Source of the DNA: Bacillus sp. AFS073361
Lineage (GTDB): Bacteria; Bacillota; Bacilli; Bacillales; Cytobacillaceae
Assembly: GCF_002567005.1 (NCBI RefSeq)
Contig: NZ_NUZU01000039.1
Location: 492,325-556,324, forward strand
DNA: 64,000 nt
Direction of reading: 5' to 3'
The notes under the pieces are model-generated. The model ran no database searches. It was not told the origin of the DNA and saw only the letters and a program-made list of their open reading frames with translations. Both the position numbers and the translations under genes were made by a program. This document shows, one piece after another, positions 45,206 through 54,651 of the stretch; the stretch's first letter is position 1; every line of letters starts with the position of its first letter.

Positions 45206-46204
45206 TTAAGAAAGCATTTCTTCTTTTTCTTTTCCGTATTTATTATTCCCCTTTTTCTCCTTTTCCTTTAATACATAGCTGAGTAAGTCTAGTACAATAC
45301 GGGCTGCTACTTGTCCGGTCATGCCCGTTGGATCATATGGCGGGGCAACTTCAACTAAGTCAAAGCCGATGACTTCTCCTCTTTTGGAAATTCCGTCAAG
45401 CAATTCATTAACCTCATCATAGAGGAGGCCTCCTGGAGAGGGAGTGCCTGTTCCAGGGGCAATTGACGGATCGATTCCGTCGATATCAATCGTTACATAA
45501 TATTTTTCTCCCGGAGGAATTAGCTCCAGCACTTCCTTAAGTCCCTTCTTTCTCATCTGTCGCGGTGATAGGATCACACTGCCATACGCTCTTGCTGCTT
45601 CGACGTCTTCTTTTTTGCTGCTGCTAATCCCGCGAATGCCAAACTGAAATATCTTCTGAACGTAATCCAGCTCAGATAAGCGGCGTATGCAGTTTCCGTG
45701 ACCATACCGCATGCCTGAGCGGTGATCCGCCCAGTCTAAATGGGCATCAATTTGAATCACATGAAACGGACCTATATCTTCTAGTCCTTTTCCGACTGCT
45801 GCAGTGATGGAATGATCGCCGCCTAATACAACCGGCATCGCACCTTTGGAAATAATTTTTCGGATTGCTTCTTCTGTATTCTCATGGCACTGCATAATAT
45901 CTCCGTGTACCATGTCTACATCACCGCAGTCGACTACTTTCCATTCAGGTCCTAGGTACATAATATCGTTTTCAATATCATAAGCACCCTCCAAACCGAA
46001 ACTATATAATGTAGAGCCTTCGCGGATTCCTCTAGGGCCCATTCTTGCTCCTGATTTCCATTGTGTACCCATGTCATTAGGCACCCCAATGACCGCCACA
46101 TCAGCGTCAAGCTGGTTCAGGTCCGCACATATTGGGTATTTCCCAAAAGTACAAATTCCTGTAAAAGGTAAATTTAAAAACTGTTTTTCATTACGATTAG
46201 ACAT
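45206..46204 (-). CDS. Agmatinase/ureohydrolase-family enzyme
   Basis: This 332-residue binuclear-Mn ureohydrolase has all metal ligands: GGDHSIT near residue 127, DAHLDWAD near 150 (DAHxD) and TIDIDGIDPSIAPG near 234 (DxDxxDP). The SPGG and DLVEVAPPYDP segments follow. It releases urea from a guanidino compound such as agmatine, 4-guanidinobutyrate or 3-guanidinopropionate. It is longer than Bacillus SpeB (about 290) and closer in length to guanidino-acid hydrolases. It is the last gene of an operon with an amine/amino-acid permease and alcohol and aldehyde dehydrogenases, so a guanidino acid substrate is more likely than agmatine. Confidence 0.87.
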   Translation of the reverse strand: MSNRNEKQFLNLPFTGICTFGKYPICADLNQLDADVAVIGVPNDMGTQWKSGARMGPRGIREGSTLYSFGLEGAYDIENDIMYLGPEWKVVDCGDVDMVHGDIMQCHENTEEAIRKIISKGAMPVVLGGDHSITAAVGKGLEDIGPFHVIQIDAHLDWADHRSGMRYGHGNCIRRLSELDYVQKIFQFGIRGISSSKKEDVEAARAYGSVILSPRQMRKKGLKEVLELIPPGEKYYVTIDIDGIDPSIAPGTGTPSPGGLLYDEVNELLDGISKRGEVIGFDLVEVAPPYDPTGMTGQVAARIVLDLLSYVLKEKEKKGNNKYGKEKEEMLS

Positions 46205-46319
46205 TCATGCTGCCTCCTTCTAGATTTTCATCCTCGCTTTTTGCTCATGCAAGGTTTTCTGCCAGCGGGCCAGTCTTAATAAAGGATTTTTAAATTTTGC
46301 TTCTATACTTTTTATACAA

Positions 46320-47504
46320 TTAATTTTCAATTAAAGTAGTGGTTTTCACCTCATAAGTCTTTTGAAATAAGTTTAGATAGTCCTCTTTTGTCAGATCTCT
46401 TGAATTCGCCTGAGTACATAAATGTTTAAAGGCTCCTTCCGCTAGAAAAGGGAAGTCTTCGGGATTTACATTGCCTAAATCTCGGAAGCTAGGAATCCCG
46501 ATGTTATTTGCCAGCTCTTTTAACAGCACAACACCTTCGTACGCCGTTTCCTCAACTGTTTTTCCTTCAGGATTTGCCCCAAGCTTGATTGCTACCTGGG
46601 CGTGCTTTTCTGGATTTGAAGGAATATTAAATTCAAATACATGTGGAAGAAAAATTGAATTCGCCACTCCATGTGGAGTATCATAGAGTCCTCCAAGTGG
46701 TTCGGCCATCGCATGTACAGCCCCAAGATCCGTGTTATCAAAGGCGATGCCTGCAACTAAACTGCCCAAAAGCAAATTTTTCCTAGCCTCTAAATCATGA
46801 CCATTTTCTACTGCTAATGGAAGGTATTTGGCTATTAATTCAATAGCATATAGCCCCAAAGCATCTGAAAGTGGTTGAGCAACTTTGCAGGTATAAGCTT
46901 CAATTGCATGTGTAAGTGCATCCATTCCTGTAGCTGCTGTAATCGATTTAGGCAAGGTTAACGTCAATTCAGGATCAACAAGTGCCAGTTTAGGAGCGAT
47001 TTTCAAATCTAGTATCGCCTCCTTCTGTTTCGTCACGGTATCCGTAATGACAGACCCTCTTGTCACTTCACTACCGGTACCTGAAGTTGTCGGAATACAA
47101 ATTAGTGGTGGGATTTCCCGTTCCAGTAAATTTACCCCGTAACGTTCTCTTAGCTCTCCTCCATGTGTAAGAAGTGTCCCAATTGCTTTAGCTGTATCCA
47201 TTGAGCTTCCGCCGCCAAGACCAATTAAGAGATCGATATTCTGATTTTTAAACTGTTGATAAGCACTCTCGCAATCTACATCTTTTGGATTAGGTGATAT
47301 TTCATCATAAACAATATAATTGACACCTTCTTGATCTAATGACTGTGTGATTTTTTCCAAAATTCCTGTTTGCGCAAGTCCTTTATCTGTAATAATAAGC
47401 GCTTTATTTCCACCTAATTCTTTAGCCCTTTTCCCAATATTCTTTACTTTCCCATTCCCAAACTCTATAGAAGTAGGCAGATTAAAATGAAAATCCCATA
47501 ACAT
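46320..47504 (-). CDS. Iron-containing alcohol dehydrogenase (group III, GbsB-like)
   Basis: This 394-residue NAD-dependent enzyme has GLGGGSSMDTAKAIG near residue 94 for the cofactor. Metal ligands lie in MDALTHAIEAY near 193 (Asp and His), in AVHAMAEPLGG near 263 and in DTPHGVANSI near 277. It should oxidise a primary alcohol to the aldehyde used by the dehydrogenase encoded before it. The order aldehyde dehydrogenase then Fe-alcohol dehydrogenase is that of the choline-to-betaine gbsAB pair, but the flanking ureohydrolase points to a guanidino- or amino-alcohol. Confidence 0.88.
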   Translation of the reverse strand: MLWDFHFNLPTSIEFGNGKVKNIGKRAKELGGNKALIITDKGLAQTGILEKITQSLDQEGVNYIVYDEISPNPKDVDCESAYQQFKNQNIDLLIGLGGGSSMDTAKAIGTLLTHGGELRERYGVNLLEREIPPLICIPTTSGTGSEVTRGSVITDTVTKQKEAILDLKIAPKLALVDPELTLTLPKSITAATGMDALTHAIEAYTCKVAQPLSDALGLYAIELIAKYLPLAVENGHDLEARKNLLLGSLVAGIAFDNTDLGAVHAMAEPLGGLYDTPHGVANSIFLPHVFEFNIPSNPEKHAQVAIKLGANPEGKTVEETAYEGVVLLKELANNIGIPSFRDLGNVNPEDFPFLAEGAFKHLCTQANSRDLTKEDYLNLFQKTYEVKTTTLIEN

Positions 47505-47559
47505 AATAAATTCCTCCTCTGTTTTTTGAATATTCCGAATTTAAATTTTATATTTTTAA

Positions 47560-49032
47560 TTAATTGCTAAACCATTCAGTTGGCTTAACATCTAAATTAA
47601 TATTGATTTGCTTTACCTCAGTAAACGTATCCAAGCCAAAGGTTCCTAACCCGCGGCCAATCCCGCTCTGCTTGTAACCTCCCCACGGTGCTTCATTATA
47701 GGCGAGGTTATAAGCATTAACATAAGTAATTCCGGCTCTTACTTTTTTAATAACCCTCAAAGCTTTGGCGCCATCTTGTGAAAAAACACCAGCTGCAAGC
47801 CCGTATGAAGTATCATTTGCCAGCTGGATTGCTTCCGCCTCATCTTTAAACTTTTGAACGACAAGAACTGGACCAAAGATTTCTTCCTGAACAATTCTCA
47901 TGTCAGGTTTGGTGTCAACAAATATTGTTGGTTCCAAAAAATAACCATTTTCAAGCCCGTTGCTTGTGATACGGTTGCCACCGCAAGCTAATGCAGCCCC
48001 TTCGTCTAAGCCAATTTGAATATATTCAAGGATCTTCTTCATATGGTCTTCACTTACAAGCGGGCCCATCTCGGTAGAGGAATCATCCCCAGGGCCAACC
48101 TGAATCTTTTTCGCTCTTTCTACCAATCTAGCAATGAACTTATCATGAATGCTCTCTTCTAACAGTAAACGGGATCCCGCATTACATACTTGGCCGGCAT
48201 TGGTAAAAATTCCGTTCAAAGCATAATCAATGGCTGTCTCAAAATCTGCATCAGCGAAAACAATATTTGGCGACTTGCCGCCTAGTTCGAGTGAAATGTT
48301 TTTAATATTTCCTGTTGCTGAATTCATGATTTTTCTACCCGTTGCTGTACTACCTGTAAAAGAAATCAGATCCACCTTTTGGCTTTCCGCTATTTCATTT
48401 CCTACTGTTGAACCACCTCCCAAAACTAAGTTTGCAACACCAGCTGGTACCCCCACTTCTTCCATGATCTCAAATAATTTGTAAGTGGTGACTGGAGTGA
48501 TTTCAGCTGGTTTAAATACAAGCGTATTTCCCGCAGCAAGCGCAGGGGCTATTTTCCAAGCTCCCGTCAACAATGGAAAATTCCATGCAGCGATAAGTCC
48601 GCATACACCGACAGGTTCCCGAATAACCATGGCTTGCACAGGATCGGCAACAGAATACGTTTGACCATTTGGCTTTGTCACTAACCCAGCATAGTATCGA
48701 AAGCAATTCACGGTATCAGCAATATCAAACTCGGATTCTTTAAGAGGTTTTCCCGTATTCTCTGTTTCAAGTTGGCTAAGCTCGTCTGCCTTTTCTTCAA
48801 TCTTATCCGCTATTTTAAATAAGTAGGTTGCACGTTCAGATGCCGGTAAGTCTGACCAAATTCCAGAATCAAAAGCTGTTCGTGCTGCATTAATCGCCAT
48901 TTGGGCTTCTTCTCTACTTCCCTGCGGGGCCTCAGCCATGATATTACCGTTTGCAGGATTCACAACATGACTCTTAGCTCCTCTTAATGAATCCATCCAT
49001 TCACCATTAATAAACATTTTCAACTTCAGCAT
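47560..49032 (-). CDS. Betaine-aldehyde-type aldehyde dehydrogenase (GbsA-like)
   Basis: A 490-residue NAD-dependent aldehyde dehydrogenase starting at the ATG with GGAGG upstream; a longer frame to 49062 overlaps the permease gene. Motifs: PWNFPL-type segment AWNFPLLTGAWKIAPALAAG near 150 (shown AWNFPLLTG), the Glu in SLELGGKSPNIVF near 255 and the Cys in GQVCNAGSRL near 288. It belongs to the amino-/betaine-aldehyde group (ALDH9/GbsA). It would turn the aldehyde made by the Fe-alcohol dehydrogenase into the acid that the ureohydrolase then cleaves. Confidence 0.9.
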   Translation of the reverse strand: MLKLKMFINGEWMDSLRGAKSHVVNPANGNIMAEAPQGSREEAQMAINAARTAFDSGIWSDLPASERATYLFKIADKIEEKADELSQLETENTGKPLKESEFDIADTVNCFRYYAGLVTKPNGQTYSVADPVQAMVIREPVGVCGLIAAWNFPLLTGAWKIAPALAAGNTLVFKPAEITPVTTYKLFEIMEEVGVPAGVANLVLGGGSTVGNEIAESQKVDLISFTGSTATGRKIMNSATGNIKNISLELGGKSPNIVFADADFETAIDYALNGIFTNAGQVCNAGSRLLLEESIHDKFIARLVERAKKIQVGPGDDSSTEMGPLVSEDHMKKILEYIQIGLDEGAALACGGNRITSNGLENGYFLEPTIFVDTKPDMRIVQEEIFGPVLVVQKFKDEAEAIQLANDTSYGLAAGVFSQDGAKALRVIKKVRAGITYVNAYNLAYNEAPWGGYKQSGIGRGLGTFGLDTFTEVKQININLDVKPTEWFSN

Positions 49033-49058
49033 TTTTACAAACCTCCAGTATATTATTT

Positions 49059-50447
49059 TCACCTTACCTGTTGAGGGATAACCTCTCGATTAATGTCATG
49101 GACATTTTGTGGAATCAATTCTTTTTCAAAATGAAACTCAGGAAGTGGTTGGCGGAACCATTTCGTCAAATAAATAAGATAAATCAAGCCGCATGCCATC
49201 CAGATGCCCCCGAGAATCAACGCATCCCTTTCTAAATGCGACCACAACCATACCGTAAACCCTGCGCCAACGAGTGGTAATAATAGGTACCGAATGCAAT
49301 CCATAAAAGAACGCTTATGATTTCTGATAAAATAATGGGCGATAACAGACAGATTTACAGAAGTAAAGGCAATTAACGCTCCAAAATTGATAAACTTAAT
49401 AACTTGTTCTAGGGTTAATGGAATTGCGAGTAAAGAAACTACGCCAATCACAATGATGCCAAGTGACGGTGTTTTAAATTTAGGATGAATGTATCCAAAT
49501 ATTTTTTTAGGTAATACGGAATCTCGTCCCATCGCATATAACACTCGCGATGCGCTTGTGATTGAAGCGATTCCTGAAGAGAAATTACCAATAATCACTG
49601 CTGTAATAAAAATGGACTTAAATAAATTTCCTCCGATCAGCACTGCAATTTCAAGGGCTGCAGAATCAGCATGTTTGAAAGCAATGCCCGGATGCACCAA
49701 TTGTGCTAAGTAAGAAGAGCCAATATACAAAACTCCGATAAACAATAGCATGATGATAATCGCTCTTGGGATCGTTTTTTCGGGATTGATTGTTTCCTCT
49801 GATAAAGTGGTGAGTGAGTCAAAACCAAGAAAACTAAAGCAAAGAATGGTAGCTCCTGCCAAGATAACGGACAAGGAAACATCTGCATCAAACAATGGCT
49901 TAATGGAGAAAAGACTACCCGCCCCTACTCCTTCTGATAAACTTTTGAAGGATAATATCCAGAAAAGGCAAACAAAAATGACTTGAGCAATAACAAAAAT
50001 TTTACTCGTTATTGCTGAGATCTCCACACCTAGTATGCTCGGAGATACGATGCTTGCAGTTAACACAATTACCCACACATAATGCGGGATTCCAGGAAAT
50101 ACAGCACTTAAAAAGACAGTGGACATCAAGCAGGTAACCATAGGCGTTAATATATAATCAAGCATAATCGTCCAACCTACAATGAACCCAACCTCAGAAT
50201 TAATAGATTTTTGCGTAAAGGAATAGGCTGACCCTGAGATCGGGTAGGCTTTCGCCATCTTGCCATAGCTGAGAGCTGTAAAAAGTATTGCTAGAAAAGC
50301 AATAATGTATGCAGTCGTAATAACACCTCTTGAGGTAACGGCAGCAATTCCATAGGTATTAAAAAACACCATGGGGTTATTCCATGCAATCCCTAAAAAA
50401 ACAACCTGTGACAAAGTAAGTGTTCTTGCAAGCGCTTTCTGTTTCAT
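49059..50447 (-). CDS. APC-family amino acid/amine permease
   Basis: A 462-residue protein with about 12 membrane segments. It begins LARTLTLSQVVFLGIAWNNP and has the APC motif AKAYPISGSAYSFTQ near residue 68 and GFDSLTTLSEETINPEKTIPRA near 208 (shown GFDSLTTLSEE). It resembles putrescine/ethanolamine and PuuP/YhdG-like transporters. As first gene of the MerR-controlled operon it should import the substrate that the dehydrogenases and ureohydrolase process. Confidence 0.88.
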   Translation of the reverse strand: MKQKALARTLTLSQVVFLGIAWNNPMVFFNTYGIAAVTSRGVITTAYIIAFLAILFTALSYGKMAKAYPISGSAYSFTQKSINSEVGFIVGWTIMLDYILTPMVTCLMSTVFLSAVFPGIPHYVWVIVLTASIVSPSILGVEISAITSKIFVIAQVIFVCLFWILSFKSLSEGVGAGSLFSIKPLFDADVSLSVILAGATILCFSFLGFDSLTTLSEETINPEKTIPRAIIIMLLFIGVLYIGSSYLAQLVHPGIAFKHADSAALEIAVLIGGNLFKSIFITAVIIGNFSSGIASITSASRVLYAMGRDSVLPKKIFGYIHPKFKTPSLGIIVIGVVSLLAIPLTLEQVIKFINFGALIAFTSVNLSVIAHYFIRNHKRSFMDCIRYLLLPLVGAGFTVWLWSHLERDALILGGIWMACGLIYLIYLTKWFRQPLPEFHFEKELIPQNVHDINREVIPQQVR

Positions 50448-50516
50448 AACTCAACTCCCTTCGTATTAGTAAATTTAATTCTTAGATGATTTAGAAGATT
50501 TCGTATTTTTATTGTA

Positions 50517-50539
50517 AACCTTGTTGTTACACAAAGGTC
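50517..50539. promoter_or_regulatory. Candidate MerR operator in the permease/merR gap
   Basis: ACCTTGT and ACAAAGGT form an imperfect inverted repeat with 6 nt between them, in the 129-bp gap between the divergent permease and merR genes. MerR proteins bind such dyads within promoters. The call rests on symmetry and position. Confidence 0.45.
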
Positions 50540-50576
50540 AATAGATGTATTATATTTTTTAAGGGGGGTTAATTCA

Positions 50577-51425
50577 TTGAAAATAAAGGAAAAATTAACC
50601 ATTGGTGAAATGGCGAGATTAAGAGGGGTAACATCGGAGACTTTACGTCACTATGATCGAATTGACCTATTCAAACCTCAATATGTCGATCCCGATTCGG
50701 GATATCGCTACTATTCTATTTTTCAATATGAAGTTTTAGGGACCATTAAAGAGTTGCGGCAACTTGGGATGAGTACGGACGAAATAAAGGATTATTTTAA
50801 TGAACGTAATTTTAATAAGTCCTTGGACATTCTGAAAACCAAGCATACAGAACTTGTGTCAAAACTGAACGAGCTACATGACTTGGAGGAAAATATTCGG
50901 GGGAAAATTGGATACTTGGAGCATGTAGCGAAAGAAAAAGAACTTCAATCGGTGTTTTTCCGCGAAATAGGAAGAAGGAAGTTAATTACCTTAAATGAAA
51001 AAATAAATAATAATTTGGAACTCAGTTATGGTGTTATAAGGTTAGAGAATATGCTTACCGAGAAGACACCAATTCTGGCTAGTAATAGACTGGGCATTAT
51101 CATCCAGGAAGCGGATCTTCGAGCGAAACGATTTGAAGAACCATCCATTATTTTTGTAGTGGCAAAAAATAAAGAAAAAATACCAAAACAGTGTCAAATG
51201 ACGGTTCCTGCTGGGTTATTTGCGTGTATTCGTTATAACGGAGAATTATTATGGAATCGAAGCGAAAGTTTGAGTAAGATATTGGAATATCTTGATGAAG
51301 CCGGATATCACATAACCGGCGATGCGCTGCAAATTATGCACGTCGATATTACAATCACCGATAAACCAAATGAGATTACATTCGAAATTCAAGTTCCCGT
51401 TCAAATAAAAAATTTTTCCCAATAA
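50577..51425 (+). CDS. MerR-family regulator with ligand-binding domain
   Basis: This 282-residue protein has a MerR winged helix at residues 6-75 (LTIGEMARLRGVTSETLRHYDRI shown as IGEMARLRGVTSETLRHYD; then GYRYYSIFQ). A coiled-coil linker follows at about 85-120, and then a GyrI-like effector domain. This is the BmrR layout for sensing small cations or amphiphiles. The start is TTG after AAGGGGGG. It is divergent from the permease operon and probably activates it when the imported amine or guanidino compound is present. Confidence 0.9.
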   Translation: MKIKEKLTIGEMARLRGVTSETLRHYDRIDLFKPQYVDPDSGYRYYSIFQYEVLGTIKELRQLGMSTDEIKDYFNERNFNKSLDILKTKHTELVSKLNELHDLEENIRGKIGYLEHVAKEKELQSVFFREIGRRKLITLNEKINNNLELSYGVIRLENMLTEKTPILASNRLGIIIQEADLRAKRFEEPSIIFVVAKNKEKIPKQCQMTVPAGLFACIRYNGELLWNRSESLSKILEYLDEAGYHITGDALQIMHVDITITDKPNEITFEIQVPVQIKNFSQ

Positions 51426-51426
51426 A

Positions 51427-51453
51427 AACACAGGGGTCAACTAACCCCTGTGT
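51427..51453. terminator. Bidirectional terminator between merR and dsdA
   Basis: AACACAGGGGT and ACCCCTGTGTT form a perfect 11-bp stem around a short loop. It separates the convergent merR and D-serine dehydratase genes. Confidence 0.88.
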
Positions 51454-51457
51454 TGAA

Positions 51458-52819
51458 TTACTTTTGATTGTCTAACGATAAATTCAATCCTTTTTGATAA
51501 TATTGCTTCATCATTTCTTCAGGAACCATATTTCCACCAGTCCCCCAGATAATATGTGTAGCTTTACTCATTTTTTCCGTTAAATTATGCTTCAGTAAAT
51601 AATTCGTTCCATCTTTAGATAATTTAATTGGTCCTATCATGCCTGCTAGTGCTGAAGGTTCTAAACGAATCCCCTCTGTATCAACTAGTTCCTTTAATAG
51701 CTTATACAACTGTTCATCGCTAACCGTATAATTACCACTTAGAAACGGTTCTATAGTTTTACCTACAAATCCAGATGGTCTTCCTACAGCAAGTCCATCA
51801 GCGTCTGTTACATTATCAAGACCAATATCTTGCACAGAAATTTTATCATGAAGTCCAGTCATTAAACCAAGTAACATACATGGAGAGTGGCTAGGTTCTG
51901 CAAAGAAACAGTGAACATGGTCTTGATACACTAACTTCAAACCAAAAGCTATTCCGCCAGGACCACCGCCTACTCCACATGGAAGGTAAACAAACAAAGG
52001 ATGATTTTCATCAATTGTTATCTCTAACTCTTCTAATTGTTTTTGTAATCGAAATGCTGCTACTGCGTATCCTAAAAATAGGTCATAAGAATTTTCATCA
52101 TCTACAAAATAACATGTAGGATCCCCATCTGCTTGGAGTCGACCTTCCTCTACTGCTTTACTATAATCCGATTCATATTCAATTACATTAACATTTTTGC
52201 TTCGAAGTAAGTCTTTTTTCCATTGTTTTGCATCAGCCGACATATGAACGGTCACATTAAAACCTAACTTTGCACTTATGATGCCTATACTAAGTCCTAA
52301 ATTTCCAGTCGAACCTACTGCGATTGAGTATTGGGAGAAGAAGGTTCGAAACCTATCACTATCTAAAATGGAATAGTCATCTTGAATCGTCAACAATTGA
52401 TGTTGAAGAGCTAAATCTTCGGCATGTTTGAGAACTTCATAAATCCCGCCTCTTGCTTTTATAGACCCTGATATAGGGAGGTGACTATCACACTTAAGCA
52501 ATAATTCACCTAATATCGGTTGTCGATAATTCTGCTCTAAAGATTGTTTCATAGAAGGAATTCTCACCAATGGAGATTCTATTATCCCATTCTTCTTTTT
52601 TGTTTCTGGGAAAACCTTGGCAATATATGGAGCAAAACGTTTCAATCTTTCCTCTGCATCCTTTACATCGTCTTGAGTAAGGGGGGATTTTTTAATTCCT
52701 GTTTTAAACTTTTCAATTTTAGGATTTAACCACAATATTTCATTCAACGAAATGAGTTTGTTTAGTAAAGGATAGTTTTCTTTCCATGTTTGTAGATCAC
52801 CGAATTCAATCTCTTTCAC
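51458..52819 (-). CDS. dsdA: D-serine dehydratase
   Basis: A PLP-dependent fold II enzyme of 453 residues that deaminates D-serine to pyruvate and ammonia. The PLP lysine is in [17 protein letters not shown] near residue 115 (SIKARG). [13 protein letters not shown] near 170 binds the phosphate, and CGVGGGPGG near 285 is the glycine loop. The GTG at 52819 follows GAGGAGG at about 8 nt; the frame open to 52861 includes that ribosome site. It is monocistronic; no dsdC or transporter is adjacent. Confidence 0.93.
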   Translation of the reverse strand: MKEIEFGDLQTWKENYPLLNKLISLNEILWLNPKIEKFKTGIKKSPLTQDDVKDAEERLKRFAPYIAKVFPETKKKNGIIESPLVRIPSMKQSLEQNYRQPILGELLLKCDSHLPISGSIKARGGIYEVLKHAEDLALQHQLLTIQDDYSILDSDRFRTFFSQYSIAVGSTGNLGLSIGIISAKLGFNVTVHMSADAKQWKKDLLRSKNVNVIEYESDYSKAVEEGRLQADGDPTCYFVDDENSYDLFLGYAVAAFRLQKQLEELEITIDENHPLFVYLPCGVGGGPGGIAFGLKLVYQDHVHCFFAEPSHSPCMLLGLMTGLHDKISVQDIGLDNVTDADGLAVGRPSGFVGKTIEPFLSGNYTVSDEQLYKLLKELVDTEGIRLEPSALAGMIGPIKLSKDGTNYLLKHNLTEKMSKATHIIWGTGGNMVPEEMMKQYYQKGLNLSLDNQK

Positions 52820-53008
52820 TTTGATAGTCCTCCTCATTAACTTGATTATAGTCATCAGCACAACGTAAAATATAATTTAATGATTGTTAAATGCAGTTTA
52901 ACATATATTTGAAAACGGTGACCCCGCCAATTTTTTAATTTTTTTATTTAACAAACGGCCACACTTCAATAACAACCAATTAAAGGTATTTTTTTATAAT
53001 GTGTCTTT

Positions 53009-53020
53009 TCTTGGTATAAT
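53009..53020 (+). promoter_or_regulatory. Candidate promoter of rlmN
   Basis: The extended -10 sequence TTGGTATAAT (53011-53020) lies about 120 bp before the rlmN start, in a 321-bp gap after dsdA. The -35 region is T-rich and poor. The long leader contains small AT-rich inverted repeats but no recognised regulatory RNA. Confidence 0.4.
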
Positions 53021-53140
53021 AGATAATGTTTTTAAAATTACATGTATGGTGATTAACTGATTTAGAATCAATTCACTATTTATATAGTAGGTAAAGATAA
53101 ATTTTAGTAAGTTTTATCGTTACGAAAAGAGGAGGAACAT

Positions 53141-54199
53141 ATGAATAAACAGAGTATATACGGATTAACGATCGATCAATTAGCCGACTGGCTTGAGGCC
53201 CACGGCGAGAAGAAGTCGAGAGCACAGAAAGTTTGGGAATACCTTTATCGAAAGCGTGTCACAGCATTCTCGGAGATGACGGAAGTTAATCCAGAGTGTG
53301 TTCAACTATTAGCAGACAACTTCGTGATCCAAACCTTACAGGAACACATTAAACAAGAATCCGCTGATGGCACGATTAAGTTTTTGTTTAAATTGCAGGA
53401 TGGCAATTTAATCGAAACGGTTTTAATGAGGCAGAAATACGGCCTTTCAGTTTGCGTGACAACACAAGTTGGCTGTAACATCGGCTGCAGCTTTTGTGCA
53501 AGTGGGTTATTAGCGAAAAGCCGCGATTTATCCAGTGGGGAAATTGTTGAGCAAATTATGAATGTGCAGCTGCATCTGGACAAAAAAGGCCTGGGAGAAA
53601 CCGTCAGCCATGTGGTTGTGATGGGCATTGGGGAACCTTTTGATAATTTTGAAAACCTATTAGATTTTATCAAGGTAATAAAAGATGATAAAGGACTAGC
53701 CATCGCGGCTAGACGTATCACCGTCTCCACAAGCGGTCTTGCGGACAAGCTGATTGAGTTCACGGATAAAGGGCTGCAGGTAAACCTGGCAGTGTCATTA
53801 CATGCGCCAAATAATGAACTTCGGACGCGTATTATGAAAATAAACCGGGCCATTCCGATTGAAAAATTAATGAAGGCTATGGAGTATTATGTAGACAAAA
53901 CAAATCGACGGATTACGATTGAATATATTCTGTTGCGAGATGTTAATGACCATAAACAAGAAGCTGAGGAGCTTGTCGACCTGCTTCGTCCACTCGGGCA
54001 GAAAGTCTATGTAAACTTAATTCCATATAACCCGGTTGATGAACACAGTCAATATCAACGAAGTGAACAGGAATCGGTATTGTCCTTTTATGATACGTTG
54101 AAAAAGGGCGGGGTTAATTGTAAGATCCGCCAAGAGCATGGCACAGACATTGATGCCGCGTGCGGTCAATTACGGAGCAAACAAATAAGAAATGCTTAA
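53141..54199 (+). CDS. rlmN: Radical SAM 23S rRNA (adenine-C2)-methyltransferase, RlmN type
   Basis: This 352-residue RlmN/Cfr-family enzyme has a helical N-terminal domain (residues 5-90). The SAM cluster motif is [12 protein letters not shown] near 110 (CxxxCxxC), [10 protein letters not shown] follows near 168, and [19 protein letters not shown] lies near 220. The end IDAACGQLR carries the catalytic Cys near 342, and the methylated Cys is expected within it. It is RlmN-like (ASG after the cluster, HAPN) rather than Cfr. Housekeeping rlmN in Bacillus normally sits in the def-fmt-rsmB region, so this stand-alone gene may be a second, divergent copy. Confidence 0.88.
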   Translation: MNKQSIYGLTIDQLADWLEAHGEKKSRAQKVWEYLYRKRVTAFSEMTEVNPECVQLLADNFVIQTLQEHIKQESADGTIKFLFKLQDGNLIETVLMRQKYGLSVCVTTQVGCNIGCSFCASGLLAKSRDLSSGEIVEQIMNVQLHLDKKGLGETVSHVVVMGIGEPFDNFENLLDFIKVIKDDKGLAIAARRITVSTSGLADKLIEFTDKGLQVNLAVSLHAPNNELRTRIMKINRAIPIEKLMKAMEYYVDKTNRRITIEYILLRDVNDHKQEAEELVDLLRPLGQKVYVNLIPYNPVDEHSQYQRSEQESVLSFYDTLKKGGVNCKIRQEHGTDIDAACGQLRSKQIRNA

Positions 54200-54214
54200 G
54201 CATAGTTTTTTAAT

Positions 54215-54428
54215 AAGAAAAGCGCAAGCGCCCTGGTCAGCGGCGTATGGCCTCCTCGAAAGAGCTAACGTTCTTTCTTCGTGCGATGCTTATGCTGCCG
54301 AAGCCTTCCTTGTGGAGCACTCCAACTGAGATAAAGGAAACACGAAGAGCCGGAGGCGCATTCGTGCTTGACTTATCGTAGGGCGGAGAGCGAAGGACAC
54401 TAGCCGCTAGGGTGCTGGAGCTAGACAG
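54215..54428. repeat. bcr-like Bacillaceae intergenic repeat
   Basis: A GC-rich element of about 214 bp with terminal complementary parts: AGCGCAAGCGCCCTGGTCAG at the left and CCGCTAGGGTGCTGGAGCTA at the right. I recognise these ends from memory as those of the bcr-type repeats scattered between genes in Bacillaceae. Its middle (about 54250-54390) has inverted pieces and no gene. It lies just behind rlmN and before its terminator. Confidence 0.72.
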
Positions 54429-54439
54429 TAATCTTATAA

Positions 54440-54467
54440 GACCGGGTAGCGATACCCGGTCTTTTTT
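54440..54467 (+). terminator. Terminator behind rlmN
   Basis: GACCGGGTA and TACCCGGTC pair around GCGA and run into six T residues. The repeat element lies between it and rlmN. Confidence 0.92.
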
Positions 54468-54536
54468 GTCGATGCGGATTTCGACACTTTCCCCTCCATT
54501 TCCCGGGAAAAAATTCAGTTGATACAAGTGTTTATA

Positions 54537-54568
54537 CTAAAACTAATCAAACGTTTGGTTAGTTTTAT
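54537..54568. other. Near-perfect 28-bp palindrome
   Basis: AAAACTAATCAAAC and GTTTGGTTAGTTTT differ from perfect symmetry at one position; ATTTTTG follows. It can be a further terminator on the plus strand or a TetR-type operator, but no regulator is nearby. Confidence 0.55.
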
Positions 54569-54598
54569 TTTTGTCGGAAATAGTCCAAACCCATAGAA

Positions 54599-54637
54599 AA
54601 AAGGTATCTAAATAATCTTTAGACACCTTCTTTTTTT
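54599..54637. terminator. Terminator of fabF
   Basis: AAGGTATCTAAA and TTTAGACACCTT pair with one wobble, with A and T tracts on both sides. It lies just behind the fabF stop. Confidence 0.85.
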
Positions 54638-54651
54638 GCTATTCGCTATCG

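Noticed and set aside
53302-53853. 183-residue minus-strand open frame
   Set aside because: It is antisense to rlmN, whose radical SAM motifs are unmistakable; no family resemblance in the antisense product.
54237-54527. 96-residue minus-strand open frame
   Set aside because: It runs through the bcr-like repeat and the rlmN terminator, so it is a repeat artefact.
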